A program made the translations under genes and the position numbers. Below the pieces are notes generated by a model, which was given only the letters and a program-made list of their open reading frames with translations, made no database searches and was not told where the DNA came from. Positions 15,645 through 24,519 of a DNA stretch of 64,000 nt are shown here, piece after piece. Position 1 is the first letter of the stretch. Each line of letters opens with the position of its first letter. This DNA is from JAHBXL01 sp964409775. Its GTDB lineage: Bacteria; Planctomycetota; Phycisphaerae; Phycisphaerales; UBA1924. Location: NCBI GenBank assembly GCA_964409775.1, contig CAYPEI010000007.1, forward strand, positions 67,722 through 131,721, read 5' to 3'.

Positions 15645-16871
15645 ATGTTCAAGCCGTTTGCCGTGTTGCTGGTACTGGGTTCGACCGCCGCGGCGATGGC
15701 ACAGCCCGGGGGAAGCGAGAAGGCTCTGCCCTCGACGCCCTACAGCCAGATGCCGGCGCGGAAGGACGCGACCGCGCCCGACGCAAAGACGATCGATGAG
15801 GCTGTCGGCCGCGGCATCGAGATCATCGTCAAGATGCAGGAAGGGGAGAGCAAGGGGGAATGGCCGTATGAAGGGGTGTACCGGGAGCGGGGGCAGATCC
15901 CGATCGGGTATCGAATCGGGGGAACGGGCATCTCGGCGATGTGCCTGCTGCGCGCGCCCGGGTATGAGGGAGATGAGGCGCGGAAAGCGTCGGCGCGCCG
16001 CGCGGCGGAGTTTGTGATCGCGGGAGCCGATGACCCCGCGATGGTGCCGGATCACAACTCGACGTACGACGTCCGCGGCTGGGGGTATACGTACGGCGCG
16101 TGGTTTCTGCTGACGATGCAGGAGCGCAAGGCGGTGCCGGAGGAATTGAAGGAGAAGGTCGACGCGACGATCAAGCGGTACATCGACGCGGCCAACAGGA
16201 CGGAGATCCCGGAGTCGGGCGGGTGGAACTACTCGACGCCCGCGGGGGCGAAGAAGCCCAACCCGAGTTCGCCGTTCATGACCGCGCCGACGCTGATGAT
16301 GCTGTTTGAAGCGAAGAAGCAGGGATACGCGGTAGATGCGGCTGTGGTGGAGCGGGGCCTGACGACGCTCGAACGCGGCCGCGCGGCGACCGGTGCGGTT
16401 TCGTATGCCGGATCGGCGGAGCGCCGGGCCGAGCCCACGCCGGGCGCGGTCGGGCGGATGTTGTGCACGGAGTGCACGCTCTCGCTCGCGGGCCGGTCGA
16501 GCCCGGACCGCATCCGCGGCGCGATCGACGCGTTCATCGTGCACTGGGAGTGGCTGGACAAGCGGCGGGCGCAGACGGGGACCCACATCCCTCCGTACCA
16601 GATCGCGCCATACTACTTCTACTACGCGCACTATTACGCCGGTCAGGCGATCGAACTGCTGCCGGAGCGCGAGCGAGGGGAGTATCGCCGGCGGCTGGGT
16701 CAGTTGCTCTTTTCGGTTCGGCTGGATGACGGCTCGTGGAACGACCGCGTGTTCCCGCGCTCGGCCAACTATGGCACGGCGATGAGCGTGATGGCCCTGC
16801 TGATGCCCAAGGGAGAACCGCCCGCGAAGTGGGACGGGGCGGAAACCGGCAAGGCGACGGAATCGCGGTGA
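15645..16871 (+). CDS. Secreted alpha/alpha-toroid (prenyltransferase/squalene-oxidase-repeat-like) protein
   Basis: A 408-residue exported protein. The start ATG at 15645, with GAGG eight bases upstream, precedes the signal peptide FAVLLVLGSTAAAMAQ; the longer open frame upstream is antisense to the esterase. The body repeats helical pairs with the signatures of terpene-cyclase/prenyltransferase toroids: AVGRGIEIIVKMQEGESKGEWPYE, GGTGISAMCLL, WGYTYGAWFLLTM, GGWNYS, GAVGRMLCTECTLSLAG, YYFYYAHYYAGQA, DDGSWND and ANYGTAMSVMALLMP. Such repeats occur in many secreted planctomycete proteins of unknown role. No DxDD-type cyclase motif is seen, so a terpene enzyme is unlikely. Confidence 0.75.
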   Translation: MFKPFAVLLVLGSTAAAMAQPGGSEKALPSTPYSQMPARKDATAPDAKTIDEAVGRGIEIIVKMQEGESKGEWPYEGVYRERGQIPIGYRIGGTGISAMCLLRAPGYEGDEARKASARRAAEFVIAGADDPAMVPDHNSTYDVRGWGYTYGAWFLLTMQERKAVPEELKEKVDATIKRYIDAANRTEIPESGGWNYSTPAGAKKPNPSSPFMTAPTLMMLFEAKKQGYAVDAAVVERGLTTLERGRAATGAVSYAGSAERRAEPTPGAVGRMLCTECTLSLAGRSSPDRIRGAIDAFIVHWEWLDKRRAQTGTHIPPYQIAPYYFYYAHYYAGQAIELLPERERGEYRRRLGQLLFSVRLDDGSWNDRVFPRSANYGTAMSVMALLMPKGEPPAKWDGAETGKATESR

Positions 16872-16899
16872 CCGGGAGTCGTCCGGCCGGGATCGGGGC

Positions 16900-18048
16900 T
16901 CAATACCCCGCGGCGGCATCCACACAGTTCAGCAGCGGCTGGCCCGCGCCGAAGCGGCGGATGTTCTCCTTGTAGAGCGCCCACCACCGCTCATCGGTCA
17001 GTTGTCCCTCTGCGGCGACGTGCGGCGTGATCAGAACGTTCGGTGCGGTCCAGAGCGGGTGGCCCGAGGGCAGCGGTTCCGGGTCGGTGACATCCAGCGC
17101 GGCCCCCGCGAGCCTGCCGTCCTTGAGGGCGGCGATCATGGCGTCGGTGTCGATGATCTTGCCGCGGGCGATGTTGATCAGGTAGGCGCCCGGCTTCACC
17201 GCATGCAGCATCTTGTCGTTGAACAGGTGCTCCGTCTCCGGTGTGAGCGGTACGCAGACGGCGATGACATCCGCCCGCGGCAGGAGCGCGGCCAGTTCAT
17301 CGGGTTTGCCGACGTGCTCGACGAAATCAGGCGAGGGCGTGTCGCTCCGTCGCGTCGCGATCACCTTCATGCCAAAGCCATGTGCGCGAGCGGCGATCTC
17401 GGTACCGATCCCGCCGATGCCGACGATGAGCATGGTCTTTCTGGCAAGGGCGACCGGTCGCTGTGGCGGCTCCTCGCGGCTCCACTCGCGCCTGGCCTGC
17501 AGTTCCTGGTAGTGCGGGAGTTGGCGGGTGAGCGAAAGCAGCATGGCCATCGCGTGGTCGGCGATCGCCGGGCCGTGCACGCCGCGGGCGTTGGTGATAA
17601 CCAGGTCCTTGCGTTCCCGGATGCCGGGAACGACCAGCAGCCGCTCGACACCGGCGCTGGGAGAGTGGACCCAGCACAGCCGGGTGGCCTTCGCCACGAA
17701 CTCGGCGGTCACGAGGCGGGCGTCGACGGCATCGACAGCGGCGGCGTGCTCCATCGCCGCATCGCGGCCCGACACGACCACGATCCGCACATTGGGAGCA
17801 ACAGTGTTCAGTTCGGTGACTTGTTCGGCGGTCAGGCCGGAGGCGAGGAACGACAGTTGGACCTTCTGCCGCTCGGCCGGGTCGGCGGGCATGGCCCTGG
17901 CGATGCGCGAGTTGCGGGTGGATCCGGGGAGTTCCGGCGTGGCGGCAGCGGCGGGCGACGCGGGCTGCTGCGCACCGGCGCCGGTGGTCAGGGCGGAGAC
18001 GACCGTGGCGGCGATCAGACAGGCAATGGAGCGGATGGTGCGGCGCAT
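16900..18048 (-). CDS. D-2-hydroxyacid dehydrogenase with an apparent signal peptide
   Basis: A 382-residue protein read from the ATG at 18048. It begins with a classic export signal (MRRTIRSIACLIAATVVSA up to GAGAQQ) and an Ala/Pro linker. The dehydrogenase follows: an N-terminal catalytic-domain part, the Rossmann motif IVGIGGIGTEIA, the arginine in INIARGKIIDTDA, the Asp/Glu region LDVTDPEPLP and the catalytic histidine in LITPHVAAEG. Family members reduce 2-keto acids with NAD(P)H in the cytoplasm. A signal peptide on this family is unusual, and an exported NAD-dependent enzyme raises the question of cofactor supply. An internal start downstream would give a cytoplasmic form. Confidence 0.85.
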   Translation of the reverse strand: MRRTIRSIACLIAATVVSALTTGAGAQQPASPAAAATPELPGSTRNSRIARAMPADPAERQKVQLSFLASGLTAEQVTELNTVAPNVRIVVVSGRDAAMEHAAAVDAVDARLVTAEFVAKATRLCWVHSPSAGVERLLVVPGIRERKDLVITNARGVHGPAIADHAMAMLLSLTRQLPHYQELQARREWSREEPPQRPVALARKTMLIVGIGGIGTEIAARAHGFGMKVIATRRSDTPSPDFVEHVGKPDELAALLPRADVIAVCVPLTPETEHLFNDKMLHAVKPGAYLINIARGKIIDTDAMIAALKDGRLAGAALDVTDPEPLPSGHPLWTAPNVLITPHVAAEGQLTDERWWALYKENIRRFGAGQPLLNCVDAAAGY

Positions 18049-18162
18049 GCCCGCAGAATAACGCGTAATGAACCGGGCCATCAGCCGCACAAGGTCGCAG
18101 CAACGATCGCCGGTTGCGCACGACCACGCCGCGGCCGCTTGAGAAGCAGCGCCTCGCCGGGC

Positions 18163-19230
18163 CTACTTGGGGGGTCGATCGTTCGTGGACCGGGCACTCC
18201 CGGCATCGGCGGCTCCGTCGTACTTCACGAAGTCGTCGATGTCCTTCTTGGAGGGCTCCGATGCGGTCCACGCAGAGGCATACAGCGCGCCGAGCATGGC
18301 GCCGGCATCGGTCAGGCGTTCGGTGATGAACGCCTTGCCGGTCTCCTTCTCGAGTTCGCCGGACTGCTTCAGCGCGTAGACCGGCTCGACCTCGTCGTGC
18401 GAACGCTGCAGGTACGCGAGCACGTCCTTCCAGGGATCGACAGCGTTGATCGTCGCGGCGGGCCTGGCGGCGGGCTTCAGCGAGGCGTAGTCGAGTTGGT
18501 GGATGTCGAGGATGCGGCCGTCGATGTAGGAGTGGATGCCGCGGTCGGTGGTGTATCCCTTGGGGTTGTCGCCGACCCAGCCGTGGTGGTGCTTGGTGGT
18601 GTGCAGGGGTTGCGCGGCATCGCCCACAAAGTGGGAGAGGTGCCCCATCTCGGCGAGAACGTTGGCGCGGGCCATCTCGAGTTGGGCGGCGCGCCGGGGC
18701 TCGTTGAGCCGCTCCAGCGTGCGGGCGGTCTTGAAGGCGCTGGTCAGTTTGGCGTGATGCTCCATGATGGCATGGGCGACGAATCCGGGCCATTCCTGGT
18801 CGCCGGAAGGGTTGCGGCGCGGGTTGTAAGGCTCAACGTCGTCGGGGTGCTTGTGGCGTGCGACCGCCATCGCCGCGACGTACTGGTAGCGGAGGGGCGG
18901 GACGGTCTCGAGCGTCAGTCCGTAACTGGCAAGGTCCTCGATATCGAGGTAGTGCTCGGGGTTGTTCTCGTGGGCGAGGTAGTTAGAGTTGGTGCCGCGG
19001 TAGCGGTCCGGCTCGGAGGATTGGTAGGCGATCTTTGAGCGTGCGAGATCGGAGGTGACCCACTCCGGGACGGGGCTGGTATCGCCCGCCGCGGCCACGA
19101 AGGAGTCGATCGCCAGGCGGGTGATGGTTCGGTGCCCATGAGCATCCCAGGCGCTGGCGGAGGCTGCGCACCCGACGGCGATGCAGATCGCCGCGGCACG
19201 AAAAGCGCTCAAGATCGATGGTCGCTGCAT
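18163..19230 (-). CDS. Secreted S1/P1 nuclease/phospholipase C-like zinc protein
   Basis: A 355-residue exported protein. The start ATG at 19230 gives the signal peptide FRAAAICIAVGCAASASA, so the mature protein begins with Trp28, as in this superfamily where the N-terminal Trp binds zinc (WDAHGH). Other metal ligands fit the pattern: LAEMGHLSHFVGDAAQPLHTTKHHHGW (HxxxHxxxD then H) and HSYIDG. The ligand arrangement is shared by S1/P1 nucleases and zinc phospholipases C; the HFVGDxxQPLH form is closer to S1/P1. Substrate (nucleic acid or phospholipid) is therefore not certain. The gene starts a few bases after the toxin stop upstream and may be read from the same transcript. Confidence 0.75.
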   Translation of the reverse strand: MQRPSILSAFRAAAICIAVGCAASASAWDAHGHRTITRLAIDSFVAAAGDTSPVPEWVTSDLARSKIAYQSSEPDRYRGTNSNYLAHENNPEHYLDIEDLASYGLTLETVPPLRYQYVAAMAVARHKHPDDVEPYNPRRNPSGDQEWPGFVAHAIMEHHAKLTSAFKTARTLERLNEPRRAAQLEMARANVLAEMGHLSHFVGDAAQPLHTTKHHHGWVGDNPKGYTTDRGIHSYIDGRILDIHQLDYASLKPAARPAATINAVDPWKDVLAYLQRSHDEVEPVYALKQSGELEKETGKAFITERLTDAGAMLGALYASAWTASEPSKKDIDDFVKYDGAADAGSARSTNDRPPK

Positions 19231-19232
19231 CT

Positions 19233-19601
19233 TCAATCGCCTCTGGAAGGTGCCCGTCGAACGCGAACTTTCGAATCCGTGACGATCACGACTGCGTCAG
19301 TCCAACTCTCGACCGGCTCATTCTGAAAGACCCACAAGATTCCGGAAACCAGAGCGATCGCTCTGGGCTCGGCGAGTCGCACCAGCATCACCCCGCGATG
19401 CGCGTCGGCCGATCTCTGATCGGCGATGCCGACATCCTGCGTGATAATGAATCGTCCCTCTTGTCGCGCTGCGGCAAGCACTTCGTGATCCGGTCGGGTC
19501 TGCAGGCCCTCGTCATACACATCATCTGCGTCTATACCGAGATTGCGAAGTGTCGGCTTCAGCGCCCTCGGCATGTTCTCGTCGATCTTGACGCGCATCA
19601 T
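19233..19601 (-). CDS. DUF5615 PIN-like toxin of a DUF433/DUF5615 pair
   Basis: A 122-residue protein (alternative start three bases on). The motifs VKIDENMPRALKPTLRNLG, then DEGLQTRPDHEVLAAA and GRFIITQDVGIADQ fit the DUF5615 PIN-like (Mut7-C-related) family; the acidic residues in DEN, DHE and TQD correspond to the metal site of PIN nucleases. The family is annotated as the toxin of type II toxin-antitoxin pairs with DUF433 antitoxins, acting presumably as an RNase. It overlaps the DUF433 gene by ATGA, the coupling typical of such pairs. Confidence 0.82.
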   Translation of the reverse strand: MMRVKIDENMPRALKPTLRNLGIDADDVYDEGLQTRPDHEVLAAARQEGRFIITQDVGIADQRSADAHRGVMLVRLAEPRAIALVSGILWVFQNEPVESWTDAVVIVTDSKVRVRRAPSRGD

Positions 19602-19852
19602 GCCACCTTGGGCAGCGGAGCAGCCGGAAGATCCTCGCGTGCCGAGTCCGCGGCAAACGCGATTGCCGCGCGGAGATGCTCGGTCGTCAGCACGGGAAAC
19701 TCACGCAGTACGTCCGCAGGCTCCAATCCTTCAGCAAGGCTGGCGAGCACGGTCCGAAGTGGGATGCGAGTGCCCTTCATTACTGTTTCGCCCCCCATGA
19801 CCTTCGCGTCTCGGCTGAACTGCTGTCGGTAGTCGAAGTGGTGTGGCGTCAT
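19598..19852 (-). CDS. DUF433 antitoxin
   Basis: An 84-residue protein read from the ATG at 19852, which has AGGAAC about eight bases upstream. The segment MKGTRIPLRTVLASLAEG...PADVLREFPVLTTEHLRAAIAFA is the DUF433 helix-turn-helix core, here preceded by the usual short beta segment. DUF433 proteins are proposed antitoxins and DNA-binding autoregulators for DUF5615 PIN-like toxins, and the toxin gene follows with a four-base overlap. No operator can be identified in the short upstream gap. Confidence 0.82.
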   Translation of the reverse strand: MTPHHFDYRQQFSRDAKVMGGETVMKGTRIPLRTVLASLAEGLEPADVLREFPVLTTEHLRAAIAFAADSAREDLPAAPLPKVA

Positions 19853-19929
19853 GGTCAAGTTCCTGGTGTCTGCCTCACAAGAGTATCACGCGAAGAGAAC
19901 ACACTCTGCGCTCCCTGCCGGCTTCGGAC

Positions 19930-21120
19930 CTATCCAACCTTCTCCGACGTCAACTCCCGGCTCATCAAACGCCCGATCGCGTCGATCGGGTCGAGACCCT
20001 CGAACAAGACTGCGTGAACCTGCGCGGTGATGGGCATCTCGACGCGGTACTTCCGAGCAAGGTCCATCACCGACCTGGTCGTCGCGACACCTTCGACGAC
20101 GGAGGTGACGGTCTTGAGATACTCCTCCGGCTTCACGCCGCGCCCGAGCGCCTCGCCGCAGGTGCGGTTGCGGCCCTCGGGCGAGAAGCAGGTGGTGGCG
20201 AGGTCGCCGACGCCAGCAAGGCCGAAGAAGGTATCGGTCGATGCGCCCATGGCGACGCCGAGGCGGGTGATTTCCGCCAGGCCGCGGGCCAGCAGCGCGC
20301 TCTTGGCGTTGTACCCGGCCTGCAGGCCGTCGAGGATGCCCGCGGCGATGGCGATGACGTTCTTCATCGCGCCGGCGAGTTCGACGCCGAGGACATCCTC
20401 GTTGGTGTAGACGCGGAGGTAACTGGTCGAAAAGACCCGCTGGAGTTCGTGGGCGTAGCCGGGCCAGTCGCTCGCGGCGATCATCGTCGCGGGCAGGCCG
20501 CGGGCCAGTTCACTCGCGATCGTCGGACCGCTCAGCGTGCCGATGGGACGCGGCGGGCCGTCGGGATCGTCACCGAGCGCATCGGCGATGATCTGCGTCG
20601 GGCGCAGCAGGGTGTTGTTCTCGATGCCCTTGGCGACCGAGACGACCGCGGCCGACTCGGGCAGGGGTGTCGCGCCGGTGCGGCCCGGGCGCAGCCGCTT
20701 CCACACGTCCCGGGTGAACTGCACGGGGATCGCCGAGACGATCAACGAAGCGCCAAGGCCGCCGGCGCCCTCCCCCACTGCTTTCTTCAGGTCGTGCGTG
20801 ACGCGCACGGTGTCGGGGAGCGTGAATCCGTGCAGTCGCGGGCTTCGCCGGGTCTGGGTGAGTTCTCCGACTTCGTCGATATCGTGGCCCCACATGACCA
20901 CTTCGCTCGCGGGATGTGGCGAAGGCGAAGCGGTCGCGCCCGAGTCGGCCTTCGGAGACTTGCGCCGCGTCGAGGCGGATGGCGAGGGCCCATGGGGGGC
21001 AAGGATGCCGGCGCAGACCAGCCCCATCTGACCAATACCCATGATCACGACGCGACGGCGCAGCGTCTGGGCATCGGGAGGGGCGGCGCGGCGGGGCGTG
21101 GGGGTGGAACCGCGGGGCAT
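19930..21120 (-). CDS. gpsA: NAD(P)H-dependent glycerol-3-phosphate dehydrogenase
   Basis: GpsA reduces dihydroxyacetone phosphate to sn-glycerol 3-phosphate for phospholipid synthesis. The protein has 396 residues from the ATG at 21120, against about 330 in the family. The Rossmann site is IMGIGQMG (27-34). A low-complexity Ser/Pro/Lys insertion at about 44-72 separates it from the next strand, VVMWGHD. Later family motifs are intact: VSVAKGIEN, GTLSGPTIASELARGLPAT, ELAGAMKNVIAIAAGILDGL with the catalytic lysine, and GLAGVGDLATTC. The C-terminus PITAQVHAVLFEG is standard. It lies downstream of the broken hydrolase gene on the same strand. Confidence 0.92.
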   Translation of the reverse strand: MPRGSTPTPRRAAPPDAQTLRRRVVIMGIGQMGLVCAGILAPHGPSPSASTRRKSPKADSGATASPSPHPASEVVMWGHDIDEVGELTQTRRSPRLHGFTLPDTVRVTHDLKKAVGEGAGGLGASLIVSAIPVQFTRDVWKRLRPGRTGATPLPESAAVVSVAKGIENNTLLRPTQIIADALGDDPDGPPRPIGTLSGPTIASELARGLPATMIAASDWPGYAHELQRVFSTSYLRVYTNEDVLGVELAGAMKNVIAIAAGILDGLQAGYNAKSALLARGLAEITRLGVAMGASTDTFFGLAGVGDLATTCFSPEGRNRTCGEALGRGVKPEEYLKTVTSVVEGVATTRSVMDLARKYRVEMPITAQVHAVLFEGLDPIDAIGRLMSRELTSEKVG

Positions 21121-21162
21121 GCCGCAAGTGTATGGGATCAAGCGGCGCGGGCCGCGGCGGGG

Positions 21163-22012
21163 CTACTCGCGGCGATCGACGGCCTTGCGCAGGAAAACGT
21201 CGACACTTGCCCAATACTGCGGGATCGCGGCGAGCGCGGAGTTGTGGGACCCGGAGAGATCGACCAGCGTGGAGCCGGGTGTGATTTCGTGCAGCCTGGC
21301 CCCGTGGGAGTACGGCACGATTTCGTCGTCGGTGGAATGCAGGATCAGCACCGGCACGCCGAGCGTCGGCAGGAGTTTGTCGGTGCGGAACGGGTGTCGC
21401 ACGAGGAAACCGGGGACAAAGTACCTCGCGGCCATGGCGTTGATGCTCAGGAACGGTGACTCAAGCACGAGCGCGGCGGGGCGATTGCGGCCCGCGAGTT
21501 GGACCGCGACCGCGGAGCCGAGCGAACGGCCGTGGAACACCATGCGGGCGGAGTCGACATCTTCCCGCGCGAGCAGCCGGGCATGAAACGAGAGCATGTC
21601 CTCATCGATCGCGGCCTGCGAGGGCGCGCCGCCGGAGCGGCCGTACCCGCGATACTCGGGGATGAGCACGGCGTAGCCGCGGCGGCGGTACCAGTCGGCA
21701 TAGTCCTGGATGTGGTCGATGAGTTCGCCGTTGCCGTGGAAGATGATCGCGCACGGAGCGGGGAGGGGAGCGCCGGGGGCGGGAGGCTTCAACTCTGGAG
21801 CCGTCGGCTGCGGTCGTCCACCATCGCTCGGCGGAGCGCGGGATGTTCGCCTCGGGGAGAGGCGGCCCGGCCAGATCGCGCGGGAAGATCATGGCGGACT
21901 GGCAGGCGGAGAGCACCAGACACCAACCCAGATAGGCGACCAGGGCGACGCGACCAAACGCCCACAGCGGGCGGGAAGGCGAACGGCAAGGGGGTTGCTC
22001 TGGATCAGCCAC
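21163..22012 (-). pseudogene. Alpha/beta-hydrolase lipoprotein broken by a frameshift
   Basis: Two overlapping frames together make one normal family member. The first, from 22012, gives a signal segment with lipobox LSAC (VALVAYLGWCLVLSACQS), then AMIFPRD and RWWTTAADGSRVEA, and goes out of frame. The second, from about 21792 with a TTG as nominal start, continues with APCAIIFHGNGELIDHIQDY, then YRGYGRSGG, the nucleophile motif FHGRSLGSA, the acid STDDEIVP and the histidine GSHNSAL. The break lies in a C-rich run at about 21765-21790, where slippage or a sequencing error is easy. The full protein would be about 280 residues. It is either a recent pseudogene or an error; the downstream frame alone could still fold poorly. 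Confidence 0.7.
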
Positions 22013-22055
22013 GAGTTTCGACCCGGCGCGAGGCCGTCGCGGGCTCCGTCAAGGC

Positions 22056-24146
22056 TCAGCCGACGGTCGCGGCCTTCCGACCCAGGGCCAGGCTCCCGGC
22101 GCGACGGGTCTGCGGGACTTCGATCGCGCCCTGCTCGATGAGCCGGGCCTCTTCCTCGCTGAAGGCCTCGCCGAAGCGGAACAGGCGGAACGAGTTGCCG
22201 ATGACCACGACATCGCCGACGACGTGGTAGAACGCGGCGGCGACCAGCGCACCCGAGCCGAACGCCAGCGTGAGTTGTCCGGTCGCGGCGAGCACGAGGC
22301 CGATGATCGCGACGAGGATCGACGCGGCGATGTTCTGCGCGATGATGGCGCGGGTGCGCCGTGCGAGTTCGACGAGGAAGGGGATGCGTGAAAGATCGTC
22401 GGTCATGAGCGCGACGCCGGCGGAGTTGGCCGCGATGTCCGACCCGCCCAGGCCCATGGCGACGCCGACATCCGCGGCCGCGAGCGAGGGACCGTCGTTG
22501 ATGCCGTCGCCGATCATCATCACTCGCCGGCCATCCTTGACCAGGCCCTGGATGATGGCGTGCTTCTCTTCGGGGAGGCACTCGGCTTCGATGTTGTCGA
22601 CGCCGACCAGCCGGCCGACGCGCTCGGCGACGCTGACGCGGTCGCCGGTGAGGATGTCGACGCGGCGCACGCCCAGTTCGCGCAGCCGGGAAACCACGTT
22701 CCTGGTATTGGACCGGACCTTGTCTTCTAGCCCGACGACGCCGAGGTAGCGGGCATTGCGGACGACGTGCACGCCGGTCATGCCCTCGATGCGGGACTCG
22801 ACCCCGATCATCGCGGGCTTGATCTGCGGGAACAGTTCGAGAAGCCACGAAGGACGACCGACGCAGACTTCGCCGCCGGCGGTGCGGGCGCGGATGCCGC
22901 GGCCGTGGATCTCCTCGAACTCGCTCGATCCGTCCGGGGTGATGCGTGCCGCCTGCGCGGTCTGCAGGATGGAGCGGGCCAGGGGGTGGTTGGAGTGCTG
23001 CTCACCATCGGCCGCGGCCTGCAGCAGGTCGGCACCCTCGACTCCTTCGGCGGGGACGAGTTTGGAGACCGCGAAGCGGCCGGTGGTCATGGTGCCTGTC
23101 TTGTCGAGCACGACGGTGTCGATGGCGGCGGCCTCTTCGAGGTAGTTCGTACGCTTGATGAGGATGCCCAGCCGCGCGGCCGCGGCAAAGGCGGCAACCA
23201 GCGCGAGCGGGCTGGAGAGCAGGAGTGCCGACGGGCAGGCGACGACGAGCACCGTGATCGCGCGCTGCAGGTCCTTGGTCATGTACCAGACGATGAACGC
23301 CAGGCCGAGCGTGACCGGGACGAAGAAGGAGGCGACCTGCTCGATCATCAACTGCCGGGGCGTGCGGCTGGCCTCGGCCTCGCGGATGAGTTGGGTCACC
23401 TTGCCGATGGTCGAGTCTTCGCCGATCATCGTGGCGCGGAGTTCGATGACGCCGGAGATATTGGTGGTGCCGGCGTAGACGGGCTCGCCGGGGGCGACCT
23501 CGTGGGGGATCGCTTCGCCGGTCAGCGAGGCCTGGTTGATGGCGGAGCGGCCGACCACGACCACACCGTCCACCGGGAGGTTCTCGCCCGGACGGACGCG
23601 GATGATGTCGCCGACCTTGACCGCGCTGAGCGAGATCTCGGACTCCTGCCCATCGCGGACAACGCGGGCGATGTCGGGCGTCAGGCCGACCAGATCCTCG
23701 ATGGCCTTCTGCGCGCCCCAGGCACGCTGACGAACGAACTGGTCGGCGACCAGGAGGATGAGCGCAAGGAACCCGGCGGCGACATAGGCGCCGGTCGCGA
23801 GCGAGCCGAGGATGGCCAGGGCGCAGAGGGAGGAAGTGGACGCGCGGCCGCGGCGGAGTTCGCCGAACGCCGCGATGAACAGGGGCATGCCGAGCATGAT
23901 CGCGCCGACGATCGCGGGGAGTTGCGCAATCTGCGGCGAGATCGCCGTCGGGAAGAGCCACTCGGCCAACTTGGTGCACAGGACGAGCACTCCACCCACG
24001 AGGTAGAGCAGCATGTACCGTTCGAGTTTCACATTGTGGTGCGAGCAGCAGGCCATGCCGGCGGCATCCTGGCCGTGATCGTGGTGGTGGCTCTCATGAT
24101 CGTGGTTGCAGGAGGGACCATGGGCGTGGTTGTGGGCGACGCTCAT
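22056..24146 (-). CDS. Heavy-metal-translocating P-type ATPase with CPS motif
   Basis: A 696-residue membrane pump of the P1B type, read from the ATG at 24146. A His/Cys-rich N-terminus (residues 5-37, with HNHAHGPSCNHDH and MACCSHH) is a probable metal-binding arm in place of the usual HMA domain. The actuator motif is SLTGE (207-211), the phosphorylated aspartate Asp348 in DKTGT, the HP motif at 387-388 and the hinge GDGIND (546-551). The transmembrane metal motif reads CPS (304-306) instead of CPC, SPC or CPH. The family exports zinc, cadmium, cobalt, copper or related ions; the specificity cannot be read from this variant. The hydrolase and gpsA genes follow on the same strand. Confidence 0.88.
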   Translation of the reverse strand: MSVAHNHAHGPSCNHDHESHHHDHGQDAAGMACCSHHNVKLERYMLLYLVGGVLVLCTKLAEWLFPTAISPQIAQLPAIVGAIMLGMPLFIAAFGELRRGRASTSSLCALAILGSLATGAYVAAGFLALILLVADQFVRQRAWGAQKAIEDLVGLTPDIARVVRDGQESEISLSAVKVGDIIRVRPGENLPVDGVVVVGRSAINQASLTGEAIPHEVAPGEPVYAGTTNISGVIELRATMIGEDSTIGKVTQLIREAEASRTPRQLMIEQVASFFVPVTLGLAFIVWYMTKDLQRAITVLVVACPSALLLSSPLALVAAFAAAARLGILIKRTNYLEEAAAIDTVVLDKTGTMTTGRFAVSKLVPAEGVEGADLLQAAADGEQHSNHPLARSILQTAQAARITPDGSSEFEEIHGRGIRARTAGGEVCVGRPSWLLELFPQIKPAMIGVESRIEGMTGVHVVRNARYLGVVGLEDKVRSNTRNVVSRLRELGVRRVDILTGDRVSVAERVGRLVGVDNIEAECLPEEKHAIIQGLVKDGRRVMMIGDGINDGPSLAAADVGVAMGLGGSDIAANSAGVALMTDDLSRIPFLVELARRTRAIIAQNIAASILVAIIGLVLAATGQLTLAFGSGALVAAAFYHVVGDVVVIGNSFRLFRFGEAFSEEEARLIEQGAIEVPQTRRAGSLALGRKAATVG

Positions 24147-24519
24147 CACGATCTCCGTGTTCGGCTGGCCTGGCCTTCGGGTCGGAACCGTCCCGAGGCA
24201 TGAGTATTGGGACGCAGAGAGAGGCGGACATGGTAGCCGCGGGCGTTCCGGATTCGGGGTTTCTTCGGCCTCGAGGCCCGGGCGCGGCACCCGTCTTCCT
24301 TGTACGCCGCCTGAACGGGTGCGGTTCAGGGATGCGATGGGCCCACGTGGTTCGCGACCCCCCCCGCCGCCACCACCACCCCGCAGGCACCCGAGAACAC
24401 GGTGTCGCCGGTCAATCGCCGCCGCAACGCCCGCGGGCCGCCGCCGGGTGCGCGCTGGCGCAACGCAAAGCACTATCGCATAGGCATTTAGGCTTCATTT
24501 CCGACGCTCAAATCGCGGT
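24147..24519. other. Gene-free region upstream of the metal ATPase
   Basis: No gene is supported in these 373 bases. The frame of the ATPase stays open upstream, but its translation is a Gly/Arg/Pro run without conserved features. The stretch includes a C8-type homopolymer at about 24359-24367 and an ACCACC-rich patch. It should hold the ATPase promoter, but no clear -35/-10 pair or metal-regulator operator is seen. Confidence 0.5.

Noticed and set aside
19843..21459. 538-codon plus-strand frame opposite gpsA
   Set aside because: It is a long GC-driven antisense frame; gpsA on the other strand has all family motifs.
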